From Frigoribacterium sp. PhB160 (GTDB lineage: Bacteria > Actinomycetota > Actinomycetes > Actinomycetales > Microbacteriaceae): a DNA stretch of 64,000 nucleotides. The position numbers and the translations under genes are program-made. The notes under the pieces were generated by a model. The model had not been told where the DNA came from and ran no database searches. It worked only from the letters and a program-made list of their open reading frames with translations. Positions 56,189-64,000 of the stretch are shown here, in pieces. The first letter of the stretch is position 1. Every line of letters starts with the position of its first letter. Location of the stretch: assembly GCF_003751785.1 (NCBI RefSeq), contig NZ_RKIE01000001.1:1279564-1343563 (forward strand), given 5' to 3'.

Positions 56189-56982
56189 AGAAGACCCACC
56201 GCGACGCGGTCGACTACCGCCCCCTCGACTGGACGGGCCTCTACCCGCCCGAGCTGCCCGCCGCCGCCGTGCCCGAGCACGTCGCCATCGTCATGGACGG
56301 CAACGGCCGCTGGGCCAACGGCCGCGGCCTCACCCGCGTCGAGGGCCACAAGGCGGGCGAGGCGAGCCTCCTCGACGTGGTCGCGGGGGCCGTGCAGCTC
56401 GGCGTGAAGCACCTCAGCGTCTACGCGTTCTCGACCGAGAACTGGAAGCGCTCGCCCGACGAGGTGCGCTTCCTCATGGGCTTCAACCGCGACGTGCTGC
56501 ACCGCCGTCGAGACCAGCTGAACGCCTGGGGCGTGCGCGTCCGCTGGGCCGGCCGCAAGCCGCGCCTCTGGGGCTCCGTCATCAAGGAGCTGCAGTTCGC
56601 CGAGGAGCTGACCCGCGACAACGACGTCCTCACCCTCACCATGTGCGTCAACTACGGCGGCCGCACCGAGATCGCCGACGCGGTGCGCGCCATCGCCGAC
56701 GACGTCGCCGCGGGCCGCCTCAAGCCCTCGGGCGTCAGCGAGAAGCTCATCCAGAAGCACCTCTACGCGCCCGACCTGCCCGACGTCGACCTCTTCGTCC
56801 GAAGCTCGGGAGAGCAGCGCACGAGCAACTTCATGCTCTGGCAGTCGGCCTACGCCGAGATGGTCTTCCTCGACCGGCTCTGGCCCGACTTCACCCGTGA
56901 GGACCTCTGGCAGGCCGTCACGACCTACGCCCGCCGCACCCGGCGCTTCGGCGGCGCCGTCGACGCGCCCACCCCGGGCTGA
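56185..56982 (+). CDS. uppS: Isoprenyl transferase (undecaprenyl diphosphate synthase family)
   Basis: A 265-residue cis-prenyltransferase that makes the C50/C55 polyprenyl diphosphate lipid carrier for the cell wall. The catalytic Asp lies in [17 protein letters not shown] near residue 38; [19 protein letters not shown] and [20 protein letters not shown] are diagnostic. It starts with GTG inside the recO stop and has a GGAGGAA site. recO-uppS is a fixed actinobacterial pair. Confidence 0.96.
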   Translation: MKKTHRDAVDYRPLDWTGLYPPELPAAAVPEHVAIVMDGNGRWANGRGLTRVEGHKAGEASLLDVVAGAVQLGVKHLSVYAFSTENWKRSPDEVRFLMGFNRDVLHRRRDQLNAWGVRVRWAGRKPRLWGSVIKELQFAEELTRDNDVLTLTMCVNYGGRTEIADAVRAIADDVAAGRLKPSGVSEKLIQKHLYAPDLPDVDLFVRSSGEQRTSNFMLWQSAYAEMVFLDRLWPDFTREDLWQAVTTYARRTRRFGGAVDAPTPG

Positions 56983-57087
56983 CCCGGCGACGACCGACCC
57001 CACGCCCCGAGGAGGCGCGGGCCGCCACGACCCCGGCGGTCCCGTCGCCGAGGCTCCGCCCCCTCCCGCGCCGCGGGGCCCGCCGCG

Positions 57088-57768
57088 TCAGAACTGGACG
57101 TTCGCCCCGAGGAAGATCCTCTCGGCCGGCCAGAGGAACTGCAGCGTCAACGGTCCGTCGGAGGCCCGGTGGAACCACGCGTTGCCGAACACGGCCTGCT
57201 CGCCGGGCAGCAGGTACCAGGTGGCCTCGTCGGCCGGGAAGCTCGACTCGAGCGACGTCGAGTACCCGAGCCCGGTCAGCAGGTCGCGGCCGGCGAAGAC
57301 GTCCTGCGTCGCGAGGGCGTTGCCGTACGACGAGTAGTCGGCGCTGAGGTCGGTGAGGTCCAGTCGTCGCTGCGACGCGTTCGAGAGCACGTAGGCGGTG
57401 GCCTCCACGCTCGTGCCGGCGGGGTACGGGTCGGTGCCGTCGGGACGGGCGTAGATCGAGGGCGCCGTCGTCGTGATCTGCCCCACGCTGTAGACGTAGA
57501 TGGTCAGGTCTTTGTAGTTGACCTGGTTGAGCAACGTGCCGCCCGGCACGAGCGCATCCGGAGACGTGCCGAGGCCGCCGGCGTCGGGACCGCCCGTCAC
57601 CTGCGGCTGCGGGACGGCCGTCGAGCCTCCGCTCGCCGACGACCCGGGGTCGGACCCGTCGGCCGGCTGCAGGGTGCTCAGGTCGGGGAAGCACGCGGTC
57701 AACGCGAACAGGCCGGCCGCCGCGAGGGCGACGGACGCGAGGAGTCTTCTGCGCACGGGGCGGGGCAC
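57088..57768 (-). CDS. Lipoprotein of unknown function
   Basis: A 226-residue protein. A signal peptide (RRRLLASVALAAAGLFALTA) ends in a lipobox LTAC with the modified Cys at about residue 26. A Ser/Gly/Pro-rich linker (about 30-75) leads to a beta-rich domain with LNQVNYKDLTIYVYSVGQIT and PLTLQFLWPAERIFLGANVQ. I do not recognise the domain. It starts with GTG and has a minus-strand TAGGCT -10 about 20 bases upstream. It is convergent with uppS. Confidence 0.8.
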   Translation of the reverse strand: MPRPVRRRLLASVALAAAGLFALTACFPDLSTLQPADGSDPGSSASGGSTAVPQPQVTGGPDAGGLGTSPDALVPGGTLLNQVNYKDLTIYVYSVGQITTTAPSIYARPDGTDPYPAGTSVEATAYVLSNASQRRLDLTDLSADYSSYGNALATQDVFAGRDLLTGLGYSTSLESSFPADEATWYLLPGEQAVFGNAWFHRASDGPLTLQFLWPAERIFLGANVQF

Positions 57769-57791
57769 CTTCCGGGAGTGGTCCGGTCAGC

Positions 57792-58745
57792 CTAGCCCGC
57801 GCCTCCGACGCTCACGGGGGAGAGGCCGTGCCGGTCGGCGTCGACGGCGGCGACCGCGTCGGTCAGCACGCGCACGCTCGGCACCCGCGCCGCGCCGCGC
57901 CGGTGCACCACGCCGATGACCCGCGACAGCGCGGCCGGCAGCGGCACGAGCCGCACCCCCGGCGGCACCGCCGCGGCCTGCAGCGACAGCTGCGGCAGCA
58001 GGGCCACGCCGAGCCCGGCCGCGACGAGGCCGACGACGGCCAGGGCGTTGTCGGTCTCGAGCACGACGTCGGGCCGGAAGCCCGCACCGGTGCACGTCGC
58101 GAGCAGGTGGCCTCGGCACCGGGGACAGCCGCCGATCCAACGCTCGTCGGCCAGCGTCGCGAAGTCGTCGCCCGGCCCGAACGCGTGGTCGTCGGGCACG
58201 ACGAGCAGCGTCGGGTCGACGAAGAGCGCCCGCTCGCGGAGCGCCGGGCCGGGCGCCTCGGCGTCGGCCGAGAGCTCCTGTCCCGCGTGGCGGAAGGTGA
58301 GCGCCGCGTCGGCCGAGCCGTCGCGCACGAGCCGCAGCGCCTCCGGGGGCTCGACCTCGACGTAGTCGACGCGCAGCCCGGGATGGCCGGCCCGGACGGC
58401 CGACAGCACCGCCGGCACGATCGTCGAGGAGGCGCTCGGGAAGCCGGCCAGGCGCACCCGCCCCGACGTCGCCCCGCCCAGGTGGTCGAGCTCCTGCCGC
58501 GCGGCGTCGAGGGCGGCCTGCACGTGCACGGCGTGCTCGGCGAGGCGTCGACCGGCCTCCGTGAGGGCGACCCCGCGGCCCGACCGCAGCACGAGCGGAT
58601 GGCCGACCCGCGCCTCCGCCCGGCGGAGGTGCTGGCTGACCGCGGGCTGGCTGTAGCCGAGCAGGGCGGCCGCGGCCGTGATCGTGCCCGTGTCGGCGAC
58701 GGCGCGCACGACGCGGAGGGTCAGCAGGTCGACGTCGTCGGTCAT
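57792..58745 (-). CDS. LysR-family transcriptional regulator
   Basis: A 317-residue regulator. The N-terminal helix-turn-helix reads LLTLRVVRAVADTGTITAAA, ALLGYSQPAVSQHLRRAEAR, VGHPLVLRSGRGVALTEAGR. The effector domain (about 90-300) is of the usual LysR type (SGRVRLAGFPSASSTIVPAV) and contains a CPRCRG pair near residue 205. It is divergent from a class V aminotransferase, its probable target. The start is fixed by the -10 six bases upstream and by the palindromic operator beyond it. Confidence 0.93.
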   Translation of the reverse strand: MTDDVDLLTLRVVRAVADTGTITAAAALLGYSQPAVSQHLRRAEARVGHPLVLRSGRGVALTEAGRRLAEHAVHVQAALDAARQELDHLGGATSGRVRLAGFPSASSTIVPAVLSAVRAGHPGLRVDYVEVEPPEALRLVRDGSADAALTFRHAGQELSADAEAPGPALRERALFVDPTLLVVPDDHAFGPGDDFATLADERWIGGCPRCRGHLLATCTGAGFRPDVVLETDNALAVVGLVAAGLGVALLPQLSLQAAAVPPGVRLVPLPAALSRVIGVVHRRGAARVPSVRVLTDAVAAVDADRHGLSPVSVGGAG

Positions 58746-58751
58746 GCCGCG

Positions 58752-58770
58752 ACCATAACGCAGCGTTATG
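58752..58770. promoter_or_regulatory. LysR operator overlapping the lysR -10
   Basis: CATAACGC-A-GCGTTATG (58754-58770) is a perfect 17-bp palindrome that holds the T-N11-A LysR motif. The minus-strand -10 TATGGT (58757-58752) begins inside it and lies six bases before the lysR ATG. Binding there would shut lysR and could open or close the divergent gene. Confidence 0.7.
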
Positions 58771-58826
58771 GGTCCGAGGCGACATCGGTGGTTGTCCGTC
58801 GGTCGCGGCGGCAGCACGCTGGGGTG

Positions 58827-59915
58827 ATGACGTCGACCACGAGCCCCCTCGTCGCCCCTCCCGCCGGACGGCTGAGGGTCGCCGACCTCGCCGACGAGTT
58901 CCCGCGCGGCACGGGCTACCTCGCCGCCTGCACCATGGGCCTGCCGATGCGCCGCACGCTCGAGGCGCAGGTCGACGACCTCGAGCGGTGGCGCACCGGA
59001 TCGCGCTCTCCCGTCGACTACGGAGCCCTCGTCGAGGAGGCGCGGGCCGCCTACGCGCGCCTGGTCGCCGTCCCGACGTCCCACGTCGCGATCGCGGCGC
59101 AGACGTCGGCGATGGTCGCGGTGGTCGCGGCCGCCGTGCCGGACGGGGCCGAGGTGCTCTGCGTCGACGGCGACTTCAGCTCGATGGTGTTCCCGTTCGT
59201 CGTCCAGGCCCACCGCGGCGTGACCGTGCGGAGCGTGCCCCTGGCCCGGCTCGCCGAGAGCGTCGGGCCGAGCACGTGGGTCGTGGCCTGGTCGGCGGTG
59301 CAGTCGGCGACGGGCGCGGTCGCCGACGAGGCCGCCGTGCTGGCCGCCGCGGCCCGGCACGGCGCCCTCACCCTCTGCGACACGACCCAGGCGGCGGGCG
59401 TGCTGCCGGTCGACGCGTCTCGCTCGGACGTCACGGTCTGCCACGCCTACAAGTGGCTCTGCTCGCCGCGCGGCGCTGCCTTCATGACCCTGTCCGACCG
59501 TGCCCGCGCCCTGCTCCGCCCCGTGCAGGCCGGCTGGTACGCGGGCGACTCGGTCTGGGCCTCCTGCTACGGGCCCGCCATGGAGCTCGCCCCCGACGCG
59601 CGGGCCTTCGACGTCAGCCCCGCCTGGCAGGCCTGGGCCGGCGCCCTGCCCGCGCTCGAGGCGTTCGCCGCGCTCGACATGGGGGAGGCGTGGAGCCACG
59701 CCACGACGCTCGGCGACGACCTCTGTCGCCGACTCGGCCTCCCCGAGCAGCACCAGGCCGTGGTCACCTGGCCCGACGCCTCGGGCGCCGACGCGGCGGC
59801 GCTGACCGCCGCGGGGCTCACGGTCTCGGGCCGCGCGGGCCGGGTGCGGGTGGCCTTCCACCTCTGGAACGACGAGGCCGACGTGGCCGCGGCGGGGGAC
59901 GCGCTGGGACGCTGA
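58827..59915 (+). CDS. Class V aminotransferase-like PLP protein
   Basis: A 362-residue fold-type I PLP enzyme of the class V (SufS/kynureninase/isopenicillin-epimerase) group. The PLP lysine is K209 in [16 protein letters not shown], the cofactor Asp is in [20 protein letters not shown], and [20 protein letters not shown] lies before them. No conserved active-site Cys of cysteine desulfurases is seen near residue 320, so desulfuration is unlikely. It is divergent from a LysR regulator and separated by 81 bases. Substrate unknown. Confidence 0.85.
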   Translation: MTSTTSPLVAPPAGRLRVADLADEFPRGTGYLAACTMGLPMRRTLEAQVDDLERWRTGSRSPVDYGALVEEARAAYARLVAVPTSHVAIAAQTSAMVAVVAAAVPDGAEVLCVDGDFSSMVFPFVVQAHRGVTVRSVPLARLAESVGPSTWVVAWSAVQSATGAVADEAAVLAAAARHGALTLCDTTQAAGVLPVDASRSDVTVCHAYKWLCSPRGAAFMTLSDRARALLRPVQAGWYAGDSVWASCYGPAMELAPDARAFDVSPAWQAWAGALPALEAFAALDMGEAWSHATTLGDDLCRRLGLPEQHQAVVTWPDASGADAAALTAAGLTVSGRAGRVRVAFHLWNDEADVAAAGDALGR

Positions 59916-59965
59916 CCGACGGCGGCGCCGGGGACGGGCCGCGCCTCCCGCGGTGGCTCGGCGGC

Positions 59966-59971
59966 TAGAGT
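59966..59971 (+). promoter_or_regulatory. Putative -10 (TAGAGT) of glyS
   Basis: GGCTAGAGTCG about 60 bases before the GTG of glyS. No T-box like sequence was seen in the short leader. Confidence 0.4.
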
Positions 59972-60030
59972 CGTCGGGTACCTCGACCGACCGGGCACCC
60001 AGCTCGGCCCGACCCTCTGGAGCATCACAC

Positions 60031-61416
60031 GTGGCAGCACCCAACCGTCTCGATTCCGTCATCGCCCTGGCCAAGCGCCGAGGCTTCGTCTTCCAGTCGG
60101 GAGAGATCTACGGCGGATCGCGGTCGGCGTGGGACTACGGGCCCCTCGGCGTCGCGCTGAAGGAGAACATCAAGCGCCAGTGGTGGCAGACCATGGTGCA
60201 GGGCCGCGACGACGTCGTCGGGCTCGACTCGGCCGTCATCCTCCCGCGCCAGGTGTGGGAGGCCTCCGGGCACGTCGAGGTCTTCAGCGACCCGCTCGTC
60301 GAGTCGCTGCACACGCACAAGCGCTACCGCGCCGACCACCTGCTCGAGGCGTACGAGGCCAAGCACGGCCACCCGCCCGAGAACGGCCTGGCCGACGTGC
60401 GCGACCCCGACACCGGCCAGCCCGGCTCGTGGACCGAGCCGCAGAACTTCTCGGGCCTGCTGAAGACCTTCCTCGGGCCGGTCGACAACGAGCAGGGCAT
60501 GGCGTATCTCCGCCCCGAGACGGCGCAGGGCATCTTCACGAACTTCGACAACGTCCTGCAGTCGTCGCGCATCAAGCCGCCGTTCGGCATCGGCCAGATC
60601 GGCAAGAGCTTCCGCAACGAGATCACGCCCGGCAACTTCATCTTCCGCACGCGGGAGTTCGAGCAGATGGAGATGGAGTTCTTCGTCGAGCCCGGCAGCG
60701 ACGAAGAGTGGCACCAGTACTGGATCGACGCGCGCTACCAGTGGTACGTCGACCTCGGCATCGACCCCGAGAACCTGCGCCTCTACGAGCACGCGGCCGA
60801 GAAGCTCTCGCACTACTCGAAGCGCACCGTCGACATCGAGTACCGGTTCCGCTTCGCGGGCGGCGAGTTCGGCGAGCTCGAGGGCATCGCCAACCGCACC
60901 GACTACGACCTCAAGACCCACGCCGCCGCCTCCGGCAAGGACCTGTCGTACTTCGACCAGGCCAAGAACGAGCGGTGGACCCCGTACGTCATCGAGCCCG
61001 CGGCCGGCCTCACCCGCTCGCTGATGGCCTTCCTCGTCGACGCGTACACCGAGGACGAGGCGCCGAACGCGAAGGGCGGCGTCGACAAGCGCACGGTGCT
61101 GAAGCTCGACCGTCGCCTCGCGCCCATCAAGGTCGCGGTGCTGCCGCTGAGCCGCAACGAGCAGCTGTCGCCGATGGCGCGCGGGCTCGCGGCGGACCTC
61201 CGCAAGTACTGGAACATCGACTTCGACGACGCCGGCGCCATCGGTCGCCGGTACCGACGCCAGGACGAGATCGGCACGCCGTTCTGCGTCACCGTCGACT
61301 TCGACTCGCTCGAGGACGACGCCGTGACCGTTCGCGAGCGCGACACGATGGCGCAGGAGCGCATGCCGCTCGCGGCGCTGCGCGGGTACCTGGCCGAGCA
61401 GCTGCTCGGCGCGTAG
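60031..61416 (+). CDS. glyS: Glycyl-tRNA synthetase (homodimeric alpha2 type)
   Basis: A 461-residue class II synthetase. Motifs: [72 protein letters not shown] with motif 2 [14 protein letters not shown], and motif 3 [16 protein letters not shown]. The anticodon domain is [23 protein letters not shown] at 60031 is the start next to the conserved N-terminus. A weak hairpin follows. Confidence 0.97.
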   Translation: MAAPNRLDSVIALAKRRGFVFQSGEIYGGSRSAWDYGPLGVALKENIKRQWWQTMVQGRDDVVGLDSAVILPRQVWEASGHVEVFSDPLVESLHTHKRYRADHLLEAYEAKHGHPPENGLADVRDPDTGQPGSWTEPQNFSGLLKTFLGPVDNEQGMAYLRPETAQGIFTNFDNVLQSSRIKPPFGIGQIGKSFRNEITPGNFIFRTREFEQMEMEFFVEPGSDEEWHQYWIDARYQWYVDLGIDPENLRLYEHAAEKLSHYSKRTVDIEYRFRFAGGEFGELEGIANRTDYDLKTHAAASGKDLSYFDQAKNERWTPYVIEPAAGLTRSLMAFLVDAYTEDEAPNAKGGVDKRTVLKLDRRLAPIKVAVLPLSRNEQLSPMARGLAADLRKYWNIDFDDAGAIGRRYRRQDEIGTPFCVTVDFDSLEDDAVTVRERDTMAQERMPLAALRGYLAEQLLGA

Positions 61417-61449
61417 CGGCACCGGAGGCGCGGAGGCGCGGAGGGCGCG

Positions 61450-61472
61450 GGCGGAGGCTCGCGCCTTCCGCC
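61450..61472 (+). terminator. Possible glyS terminator
   Basis: GGCGGAGG (61450-61457) pairs with CCTTCCGCC (61464-61472) with one bulged base, loop CTCGCG. Confidence 0.45.
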
Positions 61473-61586
61473 GTGCCCGGCGCCGCCCCTCGCCGGCTCG
61501 AGGCCGCCGGCCCGCCGCCGCCGGCCCGGCCGCCGGCCCCGCCGCGGGGACCCCGGCCGGTGTCGGCAGGGGGGCTGGCCGCCGGC

Positions 61587-61661
61587 GTCGGCAACTCCTG
61601 CGGACGTGCGACGCGGCGGCCCTGCGGGCCCTGGCGTCGCCGCCCCGCAGGAGTTGCCGAC
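61587..61661. repeat. 75-bp double inverted repeat, copy 3
   Basis: Outer arms GTCGGCAACTCCTGC and GCAGGAGTTGCCGAC at 61587-61601 and 61647-61661; inner left arm GTGCGAC (61606-61612) but the right arm is GTCGCCG (61636-61642), two changes. Six further bases on each side (GCCGGC) also match, extending the outer arms to 21. Confidence 0.87.
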
Positions 61662-61772
61662 GCCGGCAGTCCCGGGCGCGCGCGTCCTCCCCAGGGCGAC
61701 GGCCGCGGCGACTCTCCCCGTCCGCCCGCCGAGGGCCCGCGGCGCGGGTCCCGGCTCCGGCACGGTGTGGGG

Positions 61773-62762
61773 ATGACGAGCATCGACGACCTGGTGGCCG
61801 CGGCCGGCGGCCTGCTCCACAAACGTGCCCTGGTGGCCCACGGCGCCACCGACCGGCACCTGACGGCCGCCGTCCGCGGCGGCGGGGTGTCCCGCCCGCG
61901 ACGGGGGTGGTACTCCACCTGGCCGCCGACCGATCCGCGACACGTCGCCGTGGCGGTCGGCGGTCGCCTCACGGGCGCGTCGGCGCTGGCGCAGCGCGGG
62001 GCGTGGTCGTGGCGCGAGCCGGGCCTCGTCGTGTCCGTCCCTAGGACGGCGTCCCGTCTGCGGCGACGCCGTGGGGTGCGCGTCGTGTGGGACGGTCCCG
62101 AGGTGAGCGAGCGCGGCGGCGTCTGGTCCGTCGACGTGCGCGACGCGCTGGCGCGCGCCGTGGTCGAGGCGGCCTCGTTCGAGGACGCGGTGGTCCTCGC
62201 CGACTGGGCCCGCGCCTCCGGCGTGGTCCACGACGACGACGACGCCCGGGCGGTGCTCGGGCGTCACCGCCGCGACGCCGCGACGCTCGCCGAGTGGGCC
62301 GACGGCGGGTGCGACAGCATCATCGAGAGCGCGGCGGGCACCCGCCTGCGCCTCGCCGGCCGCAGGATCCGGCGACAGGTCGTCGTCGGTCCGCGCGGCG
62401 AGCGCGTCGACATGGTGGTGGACGGCGTCGTCGGCCTCGAGACGGACGGCCGGCAGTTCCACGCCGACCGGTTCGAGCGCGACCGGCGGAAGGACGCCCT
62501 CGTCGCGATCCACGGGCTCGCTCCCTTCCGGGCCAGCTACCTCGCCGTCCGCGACCGATGGGAGGAGACGGAGTCGGCCGTGGACGCGCTCGTGCGGACC
62601 CGTCGACGAGGCGTCCGGACCGCTCGCGGCACCGACCCCACGCCCCGGCGACCCCGGGGGAGGAGGGGCGCCCGCTCGTGGCACTTCGGGCCGCGACGCC
62701 GGCCCCGATCCCGGCTCGGGGTCGGCGGGAATGCGGGGGCGTCCCGCCGACTTCTCCCCACC
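61773..62762 (+). CDS. DUF559-like nuclease-fold protein, open frame running into the next gene
   Basis: The recognisable protein covers about residues 1-275. An N-terminal AbiEi-like winged-helix region (LVAAAGGLLHKRALVAHGAT, RHLTAAVRGGGVSRPRRGWY) is followed by a restriction-nuclease-like fold with E in DSIIESAAGTRLRLAG, VDMVVDGVVGLETDGRQFHA, FERDRRKDALVAIHGLAPFR. This is common in Actinobacteria, function unknown. No stop codon occurs in the frame before the downstream DsbA-like gene, so the end given is only the base before that start. A 563-residue fusion ending at 63464 is formally possible. ATG at 61773 lacks a strong ribosome site. Confidence 0.6.
62721..62751 (+). terminator. Hairpin inside the run-on frame
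   Basis: GTCGGCGGGA (62721-62730) pairs perfectly with TCCCGCCGAC (62742-62751), followed by TTCTCCCC. It lies 11 bases before the DsbA start, so it may end the DUF559-like transcript; it argues for two genes. Confidence 0.5.
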
Positions 62763-63464
62763 GTGACCGCCTCGACTCCCGTCCCCGTCCCCTCCGCGAC
62801 CCCCGATGCCGTGAAGATCGACGTCTGGAGCGACATCGCCTGTCCGTGGTGCTTCATCGGCAAGCGCAAGTTCGAGGCGGCTGCCGCGCAGTTCGACGGT
62901 GCCGTCGAGGTCGAGTACCACTCGTTCGAGCTCGCGCCCGAGACCCCCGTCGACTTCGACGGCGACGAGGTCGACTTCCTCTCCGGGCACAAGGGCCTGC
63001 AGGCCGACCAGGTCGCGGGCATGCTCGCCTCCGTGGCCGAGATCGCCGCCCGGGTCGGCCTCGACTACGACTTCGGCGCCCTGCGCCACACGAACACCGT
63101 CAAGGCCCACGAGCTCCTGCACCACGCGAAGTCGCTCGGCCGCCAGCTCGAGATGACGGAGCGGCTCTTCGCCGCCTACTTCGAGGAGGGGCGCCACGTC
63201 GGGCGCGTCGACGACCTCGCCGACCTGGCCGCGGAGATCGGACTCGACCGCGACGACGCCCTCGGCGCCCTGGAGAGCGGACGGCACCTCGCCGCCGTGC
63301 GGGACGATCAGGCGCGGGCGCAGTCGCTCGGCATCACGGGCGTGCCGTTCTTCGTCCTCGACGGCAAGTACGGCATATCGGGTGCGCAGGCGCCGGAGGC
63401 GTTCCTCCAGGCCCTGGAGCAGGTGGCCGCCGAGCGCGCGACCGCCACCGAGAGCGCCCGATGA
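62763..63464 (+). CDS. DsbA/FrnE-family oxidoreductase
   Basis: A 233-residue thioredoxin-fold protein without signal peptide. The active site CPWC is near residue 28 in VWSDIACPWCFIGKRKFEAA; the helical insert has LDYDFGALRHTNTVKAHELL and the cis-Pro loop is GITGVPFFVLDGKYGISGAQ. This matches the cytosolic FrnE/YwbO group, linked to polyketide isomerisation and oxidative stress; the real substrate is unknown. GTG at 62763 is preferred over the fused frame. The small gene after it overlaps by ATGA. Confidence 0.9.
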   Translation: MTASTPVPVPSATPDAVKIDVWSDIACPWCFIGKRKFEAAAAQFDGAVEVEYHSFELAPETPVDFDGDEVDFLSGHKGLQADQVAGMLASVAEIAARVGLDYDFGALRHTNTVKAHELLHHAKSLGRQLEMTERLFAAYFEEGRHVGRVDDLADLAAEIGLDRDDALGALESGRHLAAVRDDQARAQSLGITGVPFFVLDGKYGISGAQAPEAFLQALEQVAAERATATESAR

Positions 63465-63634
63465 CGACCCCGTTCGTCATGCTGGGCGCCGCCGACGCGG
63501 TGGCCTGCGAGGGTGACGCCTGCCTCCTGCCGTCGAGGTCGGAGGACGTCGGCCAACAGGGCGCGCCGCCGCTGCCGACGCGTCCCGCCGCCTCGGCCCT
63601 CGTCGTCGCCGCCCTCGACGGCGGCGACCTCTGA
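63461..63634 (+). CDS. Small hypothetical protein, 57 residues
   Basis: The frame begins with ATG overlapping the DsbA stop (ATGA). The protein starts MTTPFVMLGAADAVACEGDA, has two Cys four residues apart (CEGDAC), then a Ser/Pro/Ala stretch and an acidic end. I do not recognise a family. The translational overlap with a thiol-oxidoreductase gene and the CEGDAC pair suggest a thiol or metal role; this is inference. Confidence 0.5.
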   Translation: MTTPFVMLGAADAVACEGDACLLPSRSEDVGQQGAPPLPTRPAASALVVAALDGGDL

Positions 63635-63701
63635 TCGTCGGCCCCTCGGTCAGCGGCACGACGGTCGACGACGAGTCGGGGCGACCCGGGGGATGCGCGA
63701 C

Positions 63702-64000
63702 TCAGTCCGTGATGTCCGCCACCGTCGCCGAGTACGCGGCCACCAGGGCGTCCGCGTCGACGAACAGGCTGCGGCCGTGGGCCCCCGCGCCGAGCGCGAC
63801 CCGACGACCGACGATGCGCTCGTCGGCCACGACCGGCCACGCGGTGCTGCTGCCGACCGGGGTGATCGTGCCCCGCTCGAAGCCCGTCGCGGCCAGGGCG
63901 ACGTCGGGGGAGGGCATCGACAGCTTGTTGACCCCGACGACCGAGCGGAGCTTCGACCACGAGATCGACCTGCCGCCCGGAACGAGGGCGAACAGGAACG
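63702..64000 (-). CDS. YbaK/EbsC-type aminoacyl-tRNA deacylase-like protein, 5' end cut off
   Basis: The visible 99 C-terminal residues belong to the YbaK/prolyl-tRNA editing fold, which removes wrongly charged amino acids from tRNA. The segment reads LFALVPGGRSISWSKLRSVV, GVNKLSMPSPDVALAATGFE, GTITPVGSSTAWPVVAD, with the GxxTPxG motif (RGTITPVGS) of the family. The start is outside the window. It stands opposite the DsbA/small ORF pair, with 67 bases between stops. Confidence 0.85.
   Translation of the reverse strand, partial: FLFALVPGGRSISWSKLRSVVGVNKLSMPSPDVALAATGFERGTITPVGSSTAWPVVADERIVGRRVALGAGAHGRSLFVDADALVAAYSATVADITD

Larger units (their letters stand above)
61417..61772. other. 356-bp gap after glyS
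   Basis: It contains a hairpin (61450-61472), purine-rich direct repeats of GGAGGCGC near 61428-61446, repeat copy 3 (61587-61661) and nothing else that I recognise. No obvious TANNNT -10 stands before the following gene. Confidence 0.65.

Noticed and set aside
58827-59915. Cysteine desulfurase (SufS/NifS) as the identity of the class V aminotransferase
   Set aside because: No active-site Cys loop near the C-terminus and no iron-sulfur genes nearby.
61428-61446. GGAGGCGC direct repeats after glyS as part of an attachment site or mobile element
   Set aside because: Only short low-complexity repeats; no integrase, tRNA or insertion boundaries nearby.

Overview
The window is about 73% G+C and is read as chromosome of a high-GC actinobacterium, most likely family Microbacteriaceae. 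The evidence is the very strong G/C preference at third codon positions, frequent GTG/TTG starts, many leaderless promoters of the TANNNT type, cydABDC in one run, and the conserved order lepA-hemW-hrcA-dnaJ-rsmE-HIT-phoH-ybeY-CNNM/CBS-era-leuA-recO-uppS-glyS. No rRNA, tRNA, CRISPR, prophage or insertion sequence was seen.

Layout. 1-4.4 kb (minus strand): a cut-off aldehyde dehydrogenase, a GAF-type regulator, a DksA-like zinc-finger protein coupled to a Xi-class glutathione transferase. 4.4-12.7 kb: error-prone polymerase DnaE2 and a DUF6504 protein, each behind a LexA box, with a glucose-6-phosphate dehydrogenase paralogue, a GH15 hydrolase and PnuC between them. 12.7-16.3 kb: HipB/HipA-like pair, App1-type phosphatase, SRAP-family protein. 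16.5-20.5 kb: TetR regulator and a four-gene quaternary-amine (OpuC type) ABC importer. 20.8-26.7 kb: cytochrome bd oxidase and its CydDC exporter. 26.7-29 kb: divergent pabC/pabB for folate. 29-36.3 kb: leuS, comEA-comEC, holA, rpsT. 36.6-42.2 kb: an aminotransferase, a small membrane protein, lepA, a DUF1990 protein and hemW. 42.3-50.3 kb: heat-shock regulator hrcA with a CIRCE operator, dnaJ, and an rRNA modification/maturation run. 50.4-54.3 kb: a two-component system and leuA behind a leucine-rich leader peptide. 54.6-64 kb: TRIC-type channel, recO, uppS, a lipoprotein, a LysR regulator with a divergent class V aminotransferase, glyS, a DUF559-like open frame running into a DsbA/FrnE-like gene, and a cut-off YbaK protein.

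The gene content is mostly housekeeping, so the novelty is in the non-coding parts. Three 75-bp elements in separate intergenic gaps share an exact geometry (15-nt outer arms, 4-nt spacers, 7-nt inner arms, 23-nt core). Many genes carry a -10 hexamer six or seven bases before the start codon, implying leaderless mRNAs; the pabC/pabB pair does this on both strands so that each -10 overlaps the other gene's start codon. The leuA leader peptide is itself apparently leaderless. A LysR operator overlaps the lysR -10. A SRAP protein seems to have lost two active-site residues.
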